Notes under the pieces: generated by a model
Told to the model about the DNA's origin: nothing
The model's database searches: none
The model's input: only the letters and a program-made list of their open reading frames with translations
Assembly (NCBI GenBank): GCA_963798705.1
Contig: CAWCTW010000005.1
Location: 1,426,001-1,490,000 of the forward strand
Direction: 5' to 3'
Origin: AC-56 sp963798705
Lineage (GTDB): Bacteria > Actinomycetota > Thermoleophilia > Solirubrobacterales > 70-9
DNA: 64,000 nt
Program-made: the position numbers and the translations under genes
Shown here: positions 55,136-63,768 of the stretch, in pieces
Layout: each line of letters starts with the position of its first letter
How positions within the stretch are numbered: the first letter of the stretch is position 1

Positions 55136-56009
55136 CTAGCCCGACGGCAGGGCGTAGATCGCGATCGCCGCGAAGTGCGCCGCGGCGGCGGCGATCACCA
55201 GGGCGTGGAAGATCTCGTGGTAGCCGAAGACCGCCGGGTTGGGGTCAGGCCTCTGGCGCGCGTAGATCACGGCGCCCGCCGTGTACAGCACGCCGCCGGC
55301 GGCGATCAGGGCCCCGGCGCCGACGCCGGCGGCGACGACGATCGCGGGGAACCCGAGCAGCCCGATCCAGCCGACCGCGAGGTAGACGATCGTCGAGACC
55401 CACTTGGGTGCGTCGACCCAGATCAGCTCCACCACGATCCCGGCGAGCGCCCCGGCCCAGACCGCGATCAGAAGGGCGTCGGCCAGCGGAGCCGCTCATG
55501 ACGAGGAGCGCGAACGGGGTGACGGTACCCGCGATGAGCAGGAAGATCATCGAGTGGTCCAGGCGCCGCATCCAGCGACGGATCTCCGGCCGGCGCCAGT
55601 CGACCCGGTGATAGAGGGCGCTGGTGCCGAGCAGGCCCGACAGGGAGAACGCGTACACGGCCATGGCCACCCGGGCGTGGCCGTTCGGTGCCGCGACGAT
55701 GAGCGCAGCCCCGGCGACCAGCGAGATGAAGAAGGCCCACTCGTGCGACACCCCGCGCAGGCGGGGCTTGGAGCGGGCGATGAGGATCTCGGCCGCGGTC
55801 TTGGCCTCGGAGACGCGGTCGCTCGCGGCGGTCCTCGCCTCGGCCACGCGCTCGGACGCGGCCGCCCTGGCGTCCGTGACCCGCTCGCTCGCCGCGGTTC
55901 GCGCGTCGGACATGCGCTCCGAGGCCGCGGTCCTGGCCTCGGTCACCCGCTCGGATGCGGCCGACCGCGCTTCGGTGACGCGCTCCCGCGCCCGATCCCG
56001 CCTCGTCAT
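55136..56009 (-). CDS. Hemolysin III / PAQR family protein with repeat extension and apparent frameshift
   Basis: ATG 56009. Residues about 10-75 are six 11-residue repeats. The PAQR domain starts at RGVSHEWAFFISLVAG and contains ALYHRVDWRRPEIRRWMRRLDHSMIFLLIAGTVTPF, whose His residues are the usual metal ligands. Coding shifts at position 55490: skipping that one base joins to PLADALLIAVWAG and then VELIWVDAPKWVSTIVYLAV, FGYHEIFHALVIAAA and the end at 55136. Without correction the protein stops early in a basic nonsense tail. A 7-helix enzyme of unknown activity, probably a membrane metal-dependent hydrolase. Confidence 0.78.
55785..55982 (-). repeat. Six tandem 33-bp repeats encoding 11-residue units
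   Basis: On the minus strand the units read RVTEARSAASE, RVTEARTAASE, RMSDARTAASE, RVTDARAAASE, RVAEARTAASD, RVSEAKTAAEI. They form a hendecad amphipathic helix like those of LEA or apolipoprotein-type lipid-binding regions. Confidence 0.85.
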
Positions 56010-56068
56010 GTCGCGAGCGTAGCGAACCCGCACCGTGCGGGCGTTACTTCGTCACGCTGGAGCGCCAA

Positions 56069-56118
56069 CCCCTACATATAGGGGCTGTCCACAAGGAGGA
56101 AACCGCTACCACTAGTAG
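56069..56118 (+). promoter_or_regulatory. NrdR-box-like palindromes upstream of nrdR-nrdJ
   Basis: CCCCTACATATAGGGG (56069-56084) is a near-palindrome of the NrdR-box type. A second weaker copy, CCGCTACCACTAGTAG (56103-56118), matches it at 11 of 16 positions, with centres 34 bp apart. NrdR boxes usually occur as pairs, so autoregulation of nrdR-nrdJ is likely. Confidence 0.6.
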
Positions 56119-56125
56119 AATACGC

Positions 56126-56629
56126 ATGGTGGTTTGCCCCTCCTGCCGCACCCCGACCCGAGTCCTCGAGAGCCGTCGCGCAGCCGACGGCGACGCGGTG
56201 CGACGCCGTCGCGAGTGCCCGTCGTGCGGGCGGCGGTTCACCAGCTTCGAGCGGCGCGATCCCGAGCCGGCCTACGTGATCAAGCGCGACGGCGAGCGCC
56301 AGCGCTTCGACCGGACGAAGCTCCGGGGCGCGCTGCTGGCGGCGGCCCACAAGCGCCCGGTCACCGCTGTCGACGTCGAGGCGATCGTCGACCGGATCGA
56401 GATGGCCGCGGCGGATTCGGGCGAGCTGCCGACCCAGCGGGTCGGAGAGCTCTGCCTCACCGAGCTCGAGGCGCTCGACGCGGGCGCCTACCTGCAGTTC
56501 CTCGGGACCCTGGCGGAGCCCGGTTCCGCAATTTCCGGGCAAAGCGACCCCGAGGGTTCCGTCCGGGTCGCGCGCGAGGATCCTCAGTCACCCCCCAAAG
56601 CTGTCGCGAGGAGAGGACTTGATGAGTAA
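56126..56629 (+). CDS. nrdR: Transcriptional repressor NrdR
   Basis: Zinc-ribbon/ATP-cone repressor of ribonucleotide reductase genes. 167 residues: MVVCPSCRTPTRVLESR begins the zinc ribbon and RECPSCGRRFTSFER completes it. The ATP-cone follows (YVIKRDGERQRFDRTKL to LPTQRVGELCLTELEALD). The AAGGAGG nearest to the ATG is 26 nt away, too far for a normal ribosome site, and a -10-like TAGAAT precedes the ATG, so translation may be leaderless. It overlaps the nrdJ start by 8 bp. Confidence 0.96.
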   Translation: MVVCPSCRTPTRVLESRRAADGDAVRRRRECPSCGRRFTSFERRDPEPAYVIKRDGERQRFDRTKLRGALLAAAHKRPVTAVDVEAIVDRIEMAAADSGELPTQRVGELCLTELEALDAGAYLQFLGTLAEPGSAISGQSDPEGSVRVAREDPQSPPKAVARRGLDE

Positions 56630-59600
56630 AATGGCTGCAAACGACGCACGAATCACGGATGCGGGACTGACCGTCGAGCGCCGCTACACGACCCCCGGCG
56701 TCCACCCCTTCGACGAGATCGAGTGGGAGGTCCGCGACGCGATCATCGGCGACCCGGAGAACCCCGCGTTCGAGCAGCACGGCGTCGAGTTCCCGAAGAG
56801 CTGGTCCCAGAACGCGACCAACATCGTCGCCCAGAAGTACTTCCGCGGCAGGGTCGGCTCGCCGGAGCGCGAGAGCTCGGTGAGGCAGATGATCTCCCGG
56901 GTCGCCGGCACGATCGCCGGCTGGGGGCGGGAGGCGGACTACTTCGCGAGCGAGGCGGACGCCGACGCCTTCGAGGCCGAGCTCACCCACATCCTGCTTC
57001 ACCAGGAGGCCGCCTTCAACAGCCCGGTCTGGTTCAACGTGGGCTTCGAGGAGCACCCGCAGTGCTCGGCCTGCCAGCCCTACGACGCCCTGATCTCAAC
57101 TCCGGACGGCATGGTTCCTATCGGCGACATCGTCGCGGGTGAGCAGGTTGGACGCGACGTGTATGACTCGAACGGCGTCACCCAGGTGGTGGCGGTCAAG
57201 GCGAACGGTCGCAAGCCGGTATGGCGGGTGCGCCTGCGCAATGGAAGCTACGTCGAAGCCACTCCGGACCACGTCGTCAAGGCGGCGCGCGATCGAGGGG
57301 CGAGCGCACAGTGGCTGCGAGTAGACGAACTCGAGCCAGGGATGCGCATGCACCTCCATCCGCACCGGGCTCGCGTTGCCGAGCGCTCACTTGTGGCTGC
57401 CGGCGGCCCATCGGCGAGCGAGGGACTCGATGGCACCGATCTGCTCGAGGCGGTGAACGAAACCACTGGCGTCGACCGGGCAGAAGCGGCGCTGGCTGGC
57501 TGGCTTCAGGCCGGCGGCTTCGTGGGGCAGTATGAGCGGGGCACCAACCGGTCGCTGACGATCGAGTTCCAGGTTGCCGACGACGACGAGTACCGCTGGG
57601 TCATGGACAACCTCGACGTGGCTCTGCCGGATGTCCATCGCAAGGTCCGTGAGGCCGACACCAAGCAGACGCGGGTGCGGCGGATTCGCCTGTATGGCGA
57701 GCCGATCCGGGAATTCGTCGAGCGCTGGGAATTGCTCGCCCGTGCGACCGAAATTCGCGTCCCCTCGCGGCTCTGGACGGCGACCAACGAGGAGATCGCG
57801 GCTTATCTGCAGAGTGTGTTCCAGGCAGACGGCTACGTCAGCGTTCGGCACGATGGTGGCTACGAAAACGCGAAGATCGGATTTGCCGTCATCAGCGAGC
57901 AATGGACCGAGCAGCTTCAGATCCTCCTCGCGTCGCTCGGGATCTACTCGCGACGGATTCGCAAGATCGAGAAGCGATCGAACCGGCACGACCTGCACGA
58001 GTTGACGATCAGCATCGGGTCCGAGCGTGCGCGGTTCACCGAGCTCATCGGCTTCGTGGGGGCGGACAAGCAGCGCAAGCTTCGGGACTCGTTGGAGCTG
58101 CGCAACCCGCGCACCTGTCGCGATCTCCGCGAGGAGGAGATCGTCTCGATTGAGCGATTCGGAGTTGATCAGGTCTATGACATTCAGACGGAATCAGGCG
58201 AATACCTCACCAACAACATCGCCGTTCACAACTGCTTCATCTTGAGCGTCCAGGACACGATGGAGTCGATCCTCGACTGGAACACCAAGGAGGGCATGAT
58301 CTTCCGCGGCGGCTCCGGCTCGGGCATCAATCTCTCCAACATCCGCTCCTCCAAGGAGCACCTGTCCAAGGGCGGGCTCGCCTCGGGCCCGGTCAGCTTC
58401 ATGCGGGGCGCCGACGCCTGGGCGGGCACGATCAAGTCGGGCGGCAAGACCCGCCGCGCCGCGAAGATGGTCGTCCTCGACGTCGATCACCCCGACATCA
58501 AGGACTTCATCTGGTGCAAGGCCCGCGAGGAGGAGAAGGCCGCGGCGCTTCGCGACGCCGGCTTCGACATGCGGATCGACTCCGACTCCTTCCACTCGAT
58601 CCAGTACCAGAACGCCAACAACTCGGTCCGGGTGACCGAGGACTTCATGGCCGCGGTCGAGCGCGGCGACGACTGGGACCTCACCGCCCGCGTCACGGGC
58701 GAGCCGGTCGAGACCATCGCCGCGCGCGACCTGATGCGCGAGATCGCCGACGCCGCGTGGCGCTGCGCGGATCCGGGCGTCCAGTACGACACGACCATCA
58801 ACCGCTGGCACACCTGCCCCGAGTCCGGGCGGATCAACGCGTCCAACCCGTGCTGCTTCGTCGGCGAGACCGCTGTGAGCACGGACGAAGGCGCAATCCC
58901 AATCGAGGAGCTGCATCGCCGCCAGCTCAGTGACGAAGACTTGCCGTCAGCTGATTGTTTCGATCTGGACTCAGGTCAGCCGACTCAGGCTCGGATCAAT
59001 CGCGTCTGGGTCGCCGGTATCGCCTCTCAGATTTGCATGGTGCGAACAATGCGCGGTCACGAACTACGCTGCACACCCGAGCATCGCTTCCTGCTGGATA
59101 CGGATTCGTGGGTTGAGGCCCGCGAGCTCAAGGTGGGCGACTCGATTCGTGCGATTGGCCAAGTCGACGCCGAGTCCGGTGACCTCATCGAACGTGTCGC
59201 TGTCGCCACCACAGACACGATCGCCGAGGTCGGGCTGGTTGCAGCGGCGCCGCAGGTGTTTGACCTCGAGGTCGAGGGGCACCACAACTTCGTTGTGGCT
59301 GATGGAGCGGCGCCCGGAATCGTCGTCCACAACTCCGAATACATGCACGTGGACGACTCGGCGTGCAACCTGGCGTCGATCAACCTGATGAAGTTCCGCC
59401 GCTCCGACGGCAGCTTCGACGCGGAGCGCTTTGCCCACGTCGTCGACGTCGTCTTCGCCGCGCAGGAGATCGTCGTCGGCCCGTCGAGCTACCCGACCGA
59501 GCAGATCGGCAACAACGCGCGTGCCTTCCGCCAGATCGGCCTGGGCTACGCGAACCTCGGCGCGCTCCTGATGTCGGACGGGATCCCCTACGACTCCGAC

Positions 59601-61031
59601 GAAGGGCGCAACGTGGCCGCCGCGATCACCGCGCTCATGACCGGCCGGGCCTACCGGCAGTCGGCCGTGATCTCGGCATCGACCGGCCCCTACGACGAGT
59701 ACGAACGAAACCGGGAGCCCCACAACGGCGTCATGCGGATGCACCGCGATGCCGCTTACGAGATCGCCGATGGGGGCGTGAAGGGCGAGCTGCTCGACGC
59801 GGCGCGGAACGCCTGGGACGAGGCGGTCGCGCTCGGCGACGAGCATGGCTACCGCAACGCGCAGGCCACGGTGCTCGCCCCCACCGGGACGATCAGCTTC
59901 CTGATGGACTGCGACACGACGGGCATCGAGCCCGACTTCTCGCTGGTCAAGTTCAAGGAGCTGGTCGGCGGCGGCCAGATGACGATCGTCAACCGCACCG
60001 TGCCGATGGCACTGGGGACACTCGGCTACTCGGACACCGAAATCGAGCAGATCGAGGCTCACATCAACGACAAGGCCACGATCGTCGGCGCACCCGGCCT
60101 GAAGGACGAGCACCTGCCGGTGTTCGACGTGGCGGTCGGCGAGCGGGCCATCTCGCACATGGGGCACATCCGGATGATGGCGGCGGTCCAGCCGTTCATC
60201 TCGGGGGCGATCTCGAAGACGGTCAATCTGCCCGAGTCGGCCACGATCGAGGACATCGCCGACGCCTACACCCAGGGCTCCAAGCTCGGCCTGAAGGCGC
60301 TCGCCATCTACCGCGACGGCTCGAAGACGGCGCAGGCCCTGCGCACCGACGCGGGCGACAAGAAGGACGAGGGAGCCGCGGCGCCAGTCCGTCGCAAGAT
60401 GCCGCGTGAGCGTGAGTCGATCACCCACAAGTTCTCGATCGCCGGCCACGAGGGCTACATCACCGCCGGCAAGTACGAGGACGGCTCGATCGGCGAGATC
60501 TTCCTCACCGATATCGGCAAGGAGGGCTCGACGCTCCGCGGGATGATGAACGCCTTCGCGACGTCCATCTCGATCGGCCTGCAGTACGGCGTGCCACTCG
60601 ACGTGTTCGTCAAGAAGTTCAGCTACATGCGCTTCGACCCGGAGGGGATCACCGGCAATCCGGAGATCCCGTTCGCCAAGTCGATGCCCGACTACATCAT
60701 GCGCTGGCTGGCAAGCCGCTTCATCGACGACATCGACGAGCTCGAGGACCTCGGCATCCTCACCCAGGAGGTCCGCGCCCGCAAGGAGGCCCAGCAGTCG
60801 CTGTTCGAGGAGTCAAACGGCGGCAACGGCAACGGGCACTCCGCCGAGGCGCCGGCGAGCGGCCGCCCGATGCCCGCGGCGGCGGCGCTGACCGACACTC
60901 CGCCGGTGATTCCGGCGAAGATGTCGGGCTCCGACCTGGGGCCGGCCTGCGAGCAGTGCGGCGGCATGATGCAGCGCACGGGCTCGTGCTACACGTGCTC
61001 GAGCTGCGGCAACAACACCGGCTGCGGGTAG
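56622..61031 (+). CDS. nrdJ: Vitamin B12-dependent ribonucleotide reductase containing two inteins
   Basis: Class II enzyme making deoxynucleotides with adenosylcobalamin. 1,469 residues are encoded; excising the two inteins (387 and 160 residues) leaves about 922. Start ATG 56622 follows GAGGAGAGG. Extein landmarks are QCSA|CFILSVQDTMES, GGSGSGINLSNIRSSKEHLS, NASNPC|SEYMHVDDSACNLAS with the radical-site Cys, ATVLAPTGTISFLMDCDTTG, and a C-terminal Cys cluster (CEQCGGMMQRTGSCYTCSSC) for redox and zinc. It is controlled presumably by the overlapping upstream nrdR and its boxes. No intact splicing-free copy is visible in the window. Confidence 0.95.
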   Translation: MSKMAANDARITDAGLTVERRYTTPGVHPFDEIEWEVRDAIIGDPENPAFEQHGVEFPKSWSQNATNIVAQKYFRGRVGSPERESSVRQMISRVAGTIAGWGREADYFASEADADAFEAELTHILLHQEAAFNSPVWFNVGFEEHPQCSACQPYDALISTPDGMVPIGDIVAGEQVGRDVYDSNGVTQVVAVKANGRKPVWRVRLRNGSYVEATPDHVVKAARDRGASAQWLRVDELEPGMRMHLHPHRARVAERSLVAAGGPSASEGLDGTDLLEAVNETTGVDRAEAALAGWLQAGGFVGQYERGTNRSLTIEFQVADDDEYRWVMDNLDVALPDVHRKVREADTKQTRVRRIRLYGEPIREFVERWELLARATEIRVPSRLWTATNEEIAAYLQSVFQADGYVSVRHDGGYENAKIGFAVISEQWTEQLQILLASLGIYSRRIRKIEKRSNRHDLHELTISIGSERARFTELIGFVGADKQRKLRDSLELRNPRTCRDLREEEIVSIERFGVDQVYDIQTESGEYLTNNIAVHNCFILSVQDTMESILDWNTKEGMIFRGGSGSGINLSNIRSSKEHLSKGGLASGPVSFMRGADAWAGTIKSGGKTRRAAKMVVLDVDHPDIKDFIWCKAREEEKAAALRDAGFDMRIDSDSFHSIQYQNANNSVRVTEDFMAAVERGDDWDLTARVTGEPVETIAARDLMREIADAAWRCADPGVQYDTTINRWHTCPESGRINASNPCCFVGETAVSTDEGAIPIEELHRRQLSDEDLPSADCFDLDSGQPTQARINRVWVAGIASQICMVRTMRGHELRCTPEHRFLLDTDSWVEARELKVGDSIRAIGQVDAESGDLIERVAVATTDTIAEVGLVAAAPQVFDLEVEGHHNFVVADGAAPGIVVHNSEYMHVDDSACNLASINLMKFRRSDGSFDAERFAHVVDVVFAAQEIVVGPSSYPTEQIGNNARAFRQIGLGYANLGALLMSDGIPYDSDEGRNVAAAITALMTGRAYRQSAVISASTGPYDEYERNREPHNGVMRMHRDAAYEIADGGVKGELLDAARNAWDEAVALGDEHGYRNAQATVLAPTGTISFLMDCDTTGIEPDFSLVKFKELVGGGQMTIVNRTVPMALGTLGYSDTEIEQIEAHINDKATIVGAPGLKDEHLPVFDVAVGERAISHMGHIRMMAAVQPFISGAISKTVNLPESATIEDIADAYTQGSKLGLKALAIYRDGSKTAQALRTDAGDKKDEGAAAPVRRKMPRERESITHKFSIAGHEGYITAGKYEDGSIGEIFLTDIGKEGSTLRGMMNAFATSISIGLQYGVPLDVFVKKFSYMRFDPEGITGNPEIPFAKSMPDYIMRWLASRFIDDIDELEDLGILTQEVRARKEAQQSLFEESNGGNGNGHSAEAPASGRPMPAAAALTDTPPVIPAKMSGSDLGPACEQCGGMMQRTGSCYTCSSCGNNTGCG
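57072..58232 (+). other. Intein 1 of NrdJ, with LAGLIDADG-type endonuclease
   Basis: 387 residues. It begins with Cys1 (CQPYDALISTPDGMVPIGDI, block A), has block B in GSYVEATPDHVVKAARD, two endonuclease motifs (LAGWLQAGGFVG and YLQSVFQADGYVS), and ends with block F/G VYDIQTESGEYL and NNIAVHN, followed by extein Cys. All residues for protein splicing are present. The +1 Cys (ACFIL) is at the position of a redox-active Cys of the enzyme. Codon choice is less GC-rich than in the exteins, consistent with separate acquisition. Confidence 0.93.
58854..59333 (+). other. Intein 2 of NrdJ, mini-intein
   Basis: 160 residues without an endonuclease domain. It begins with Cys1 (CFVGETAVSTDEGAIPIEEL), has block B in RGHELRCTPEHRFLL, and ends in VFDLEVEGHHNFVVADGA and GIVVHN followed by extein Ser. 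It is inserted immediately after the NPC cysteine that forms the thiyl radical. Codons are visibly more AT-rich than the flanking exteins. Confidence 0.93.
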
Positions 61032-61050
61032 TCGCTAGGCGGACAGCAAG

Positions 61051-61135
61051 CCGAGGAACGGGCTGGTCGCCCTCCTCGGTTCGCCACGACGGCGACGACG
61101 GTGCTTCATCGGGCGCCGCCGCGACCGGGCGGCGC
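61051..61135. terminator. Candidate hairpins between convergent genes
   Basis: CCGAGGA (61051-61057) pairs with TCCTCGG (61073-61079), and GCGCCGCC (61113-61120) pairs perfectly with GGCGGCGC (61128-61135) around a 7-nt loop. They lie between the nrdJ stop (61031) and the convergent stop (61136). Confidence 0.5.
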
Positions 61136-62200
61136 TCACCGAACCGTGACCTGAACCTCCTGGATGAGGTTGTTCCCCATGCCCTGAAGGTTCCACGGCT
61201 GCTCCACCGGCTGGGTGTCGCCGGTCGCGTCGGTCGCTCGGCACGACAGCACGTGCTCGCCCGGGGCAGGCTCCCACTCGTACGACCAGCCCCGCCAGGC
61301 CCATTCTCCGACCTGCCCGCCCAGATCGGCCTCGAACCAGACGTCGTCGATCCGGACCTCGACGCGCACGACCGGCGCGGCCCCGCTCCAGGCGCGTCCC
61401 TGGATCGTGACTGGGCCGCGATCGAGGTAGCGTCCCCGCTCGGGGAAGTCGGGGAAGCCCGGCGGGACCATCAGGGCGCGGGGGCGGATGCGGGTGACGG
61501 GGTCGCCCTGGTCCTCGTCCGAGCGCTGATAGTGGTAGGCGACGGCCTGATGAAAGCCGCGAAACGGCTCGGTCACCGCTTCGATGCTCGTGAGCCACTT
61601 GACGCTCGTCATCCCGTACCAACCCGGTACGAGCAGCCGCAGCGGGAAGCCGTGCTGGGGCTCGAGGGGCCGGCCGTTCATCGCGTAGGCGAGCAGGACC
61701 TCCGGTCGCATCGACTCGGTCAGCGGAAGCGAGCGGGCGTAGTCGAGCTCCTCGTCGCCCTCGATGCCGTGATCGGCTCCGGTGAAGACGATCTCCACGG
61801 TGTCCGGCTGGATGCCGGCCTCCTCAAGCACGCCAGCGAGGGAGGTGCCGGTCCAGGAGGCCGTTGAGACGGCCTCGTTCAGCCACGGCTGGCTCAGCGG
61901 CCGCGGGTCGAGCCGGGCCCGGCCGTTGCCCGCGCACTCCAGCGTGACGGGCAGCGTGACCGCCGGTCGCTCCCGGATCTCGTCGAGCGTCAAGGCGAGC
62001 TGCCGGCGGACGCTGCCGCCGACGCGAAGCCGCCACGAGCCGGCATCGACCGCCGGGATGTCGAAATGGACGAGGAGATAGTGGAGCCCGGGGGGCGTCA
62101 AGTCGGACCTGAGCGCCTCCAGCGGCATTCCCCGATTGCGCGTCGCCAGGGCGAGCTCCATCGGGGTGATCTCCTGCCCCGTGGCGGCCACTTCGCCCAT
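61136..62200 (-). CDS. Sulfite oxidase family molybdopterin-dependent oxidoreductase
   Basis: 354 residues. The molybdenum-ligand Cys lies in LPVTLECAGNGRARLDP (about residue 89). LSQPWLNEAVSTASWTGTSL, GADHGIEGDEELDYARSLPL and PLRLLVPGWYGMTSVKWLTSI match the oxidoreductase molybdopterin domain. The C-terminal Mo-co dimerisation domain follows (ITRIRPRALMVPPGFP onwards, with IQGRAWSGAAPVVRVEVRIDD). No twin-arginine signal is visible, so it may be cytoplasmic. Acceptor unknown. Confidence 0.92.
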   Translation of the reverse strand: MGEVAATGQEITPMELALATRNRGMPLEALRSDLTPPGLHYLLVHFDIPAVDAGSWRLRVGGSVRRQLALTLDEIRERPAVTLPVTLECAGNGRARLDPRPLSQPWLNEAVSTASWTGTSLAGVLEEAGIQPDTVEIVFTGADHGIEGDEELDYARSLPLTESMRPEVLLAYAMNGRPLEPQHGFPLRLLVPGWYGMTSVKWLTSIEAVTEPFRGFHQAVAYHYQRSDEDQGDPVTRIRPRALMVPPGFPDFPERGRYLDRGPVTIQGRAWSGAAPVVRVEVRIDDVWFEADLGGQVGEWAWRGWSYEWEPAPGEHVLSCRATDATGDTQPVEQPWNLQGMGNNLIQEVQVTVR

Positions 62201-62264
62201 CGACCGACAGTCTCACACAGTCCGAATCGGGAGGCGTACTGCTGCGGCAGGCGCAACGCGCGGC

Positions 62265-63530
62265 TCAATCGCCTCCGGGCGGGCCGTAGGGGTCGAGCGC
62301 CATGGGTTCCTTGTGCCACTCGCTCGGCAACGCCACTTCGACATCGACCGAGTGGGTCGGGGGCTCGAGCTCGAGGCGCGACGCCTCGCCGGCGAGCCAT
62401 GAGGCGAGGTAGCGGCCGCCGACCTTGTGCGGTGGCCACCACAGATAGTCGAGCGAGGCCACCCCTTCGCCCCCGCCGCCCGTGGGCTCGGAGCGAAGGT
62501 TGAGGGACTCCACGCCCGTCAGGAGCTTGCCCCGCAGCACCGGGTGGAACGGATGGGGGTCGAGCTCCGCGCCTGCACGGGCGGCGATCTCCTCGGCCGC
62601 CGCGTCCGCCTGCTGCGTGCCGATCCCACCCTGCTTGATCGGGAAGTTGGTGCCGTCGCCGGCCGCGTAGACGTCATCGACCCCCTGGACGCGTGCATGG
62701 TCGTCGATCGGGATGAAGCCGCCGTCGTCCACCGGCAGCCCCCGGACCTGCGGACCCTCGATCACCGGCAGGGCGATGACGCTGGAGGCCTCAAGCCGGT
62801 CATCCTCCGGGATCAGGATCAGCTCCTCGCTCGGATCCTCCCTGATCAAGGTGCCCGCGCGGACCGTGATGCCGCGCGCGCTCAAGAGCTCGGTCACGGC
62901 GTCGCTCGCGGCCGGTCCGAACATGATCAGGGGCGATGCCTCCGGCGTGACCACCAGGAGCGCCAGCTCACGGAGCCCCAGCTCCTCGGCGCGCCGGCGG
63001 CTCAGCAGGGCGAGCTCATACAGCGGCAGCGACCACGTGACGCCCGGCGGGACCACGAACGCCACGGTTTGCGGCGGGCGCTCGGCGCTCTCGGTGAGCA
63101 TGCGGTCGATCCCGAGCGGCTCCGGTGCAACCTCGAACGAGACGGCCCTCCCGAACGCCTTCCGCGGCCGCCCGCCGACGCAGACGATCGCGGCGTCGTA
63201 AGCAACCGTGCGGCCATCGTTCAGGCGCAGCTCGTGCTGCTCGGGGATGACCTCCGAGACGGCCTGCTCGATGAACTCGGCGCCGAACTCCTCTGCGATT
63301 GGGGCAAGCGCGCGCCGCTCGGCGGGCTGCGGCGAGAAGGGCTCCTCGACCACCAGAGGCTTGTAGAGGAACTCGGGATCCGGGGCGATGAGGGTGGGCT
63401 TGACGCGATCGTCGGCCAGATCACGAAGCGCCATGAGGGCCTCCAATCCCGCAATCCCGCCGCCTACGATCGCGACCGCGGCGCCCTCTGGAAGCCGCTG
63501 GCCGGCGCCGGGACTGCTCGATCGCTCCAC
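62265..63530 (-). CDS. NAD(P)/FAD-dependent oxidoreductase (SQR/NDH-2-like)
   Basis: About 421 residues from GTG 63530 (VERSSSPGAGQ); an in-frame start at 63671 would overlap the promoter of the next gene. The FAD motif is VAIVGGGIAGLEALMAL, the second is YDAAIVCVGGRP, and VYAAGDGTNFPIKQGGIGTQQADAAAEE binds FAD ribityl. The arrangement is that of sulfide:quinone-reductase- and NDH-2-like flavoproteins. The catalytic cysteines of true SQR are not evident. A role in quinone reduction is inference. Confidence 0.85.
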   Translation of the reverse strand: MERSSSPGAGQRLPEGAAVAIVGGGIAGLEALMALRDLADDRVKPTLIAPDPEFLYKPLVVEEPFSPQPAERRALAPIAEEFGAEFIEQAVSEVIPEQHELRLNDGRTVAYDAAIVCVGGRPRKAFGRAVSFEVAPEPLGIDRMLTESAERPPQTVAFVVPPGVTWSLPLYELALLSRRRAEELGLRELALLVVTPEASPLIMFGPAASDAVTELLSARGITVRAGTLIREDPSEELILIPEDDRLEASSVIALPVIEGPQVRGLPVDDGGFIPIDDHARVQGVDDVYAAGDGTNFPIKQGGIGTQQADAAAEEIAARAGAELDPHPFHPVLRGKLLTGVESLNLRSEPTGGGGEGVASLDYLWWPPHKVGGRYLASWLAGEASRLELEPPTHSVDVEVALPSEWHKEPMALDPYGPPGGD

Positions 63531-63655
63531 GCCTGTCAGACTACTGGCGAGCGTGCGCCAGAAGCGGGGCGGCGGCTGGAGGCGCTGTCTTAAGGCGGCC
63601 TTGATGCTCCGCCGCGATACTGCTCTCGGCGTCCGCCCGCTGTCCACCCCGTCGA

Positions 63656-63684
63656 TTGCTTGATTACGCAATCAATGCTATACT
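63656..63684 (+). promoter_or_regulatory. Sigma-70-type promoter with an inverted repeat in the spacer
   Basis: A -35 TTGCTT (63656-63661) and -10 TATACT (63679-63684) are 17 bp apart. TTGATT/AATCAA (63660-63675) forms an inverted repeat across the spacer, a possible operator for the sigma factor gene at 63769. Confidence 0.65.
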
Positions 63685-63768
63685 TTCTGAAGCAGAGTAA
63701 CGTCAGCGCCAGTCTGGCGTAGGTATCGCGGCGGTCCCCGGCAGGGATTCCACCAAGAAGGAGACGAG

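Noticed and set aside
55785..55982. Tandem repeat as non-coding satellite
   Set aside because: The unit is 33 bp, stays in frame and encodes a regular helix joined to the PAQR domain.
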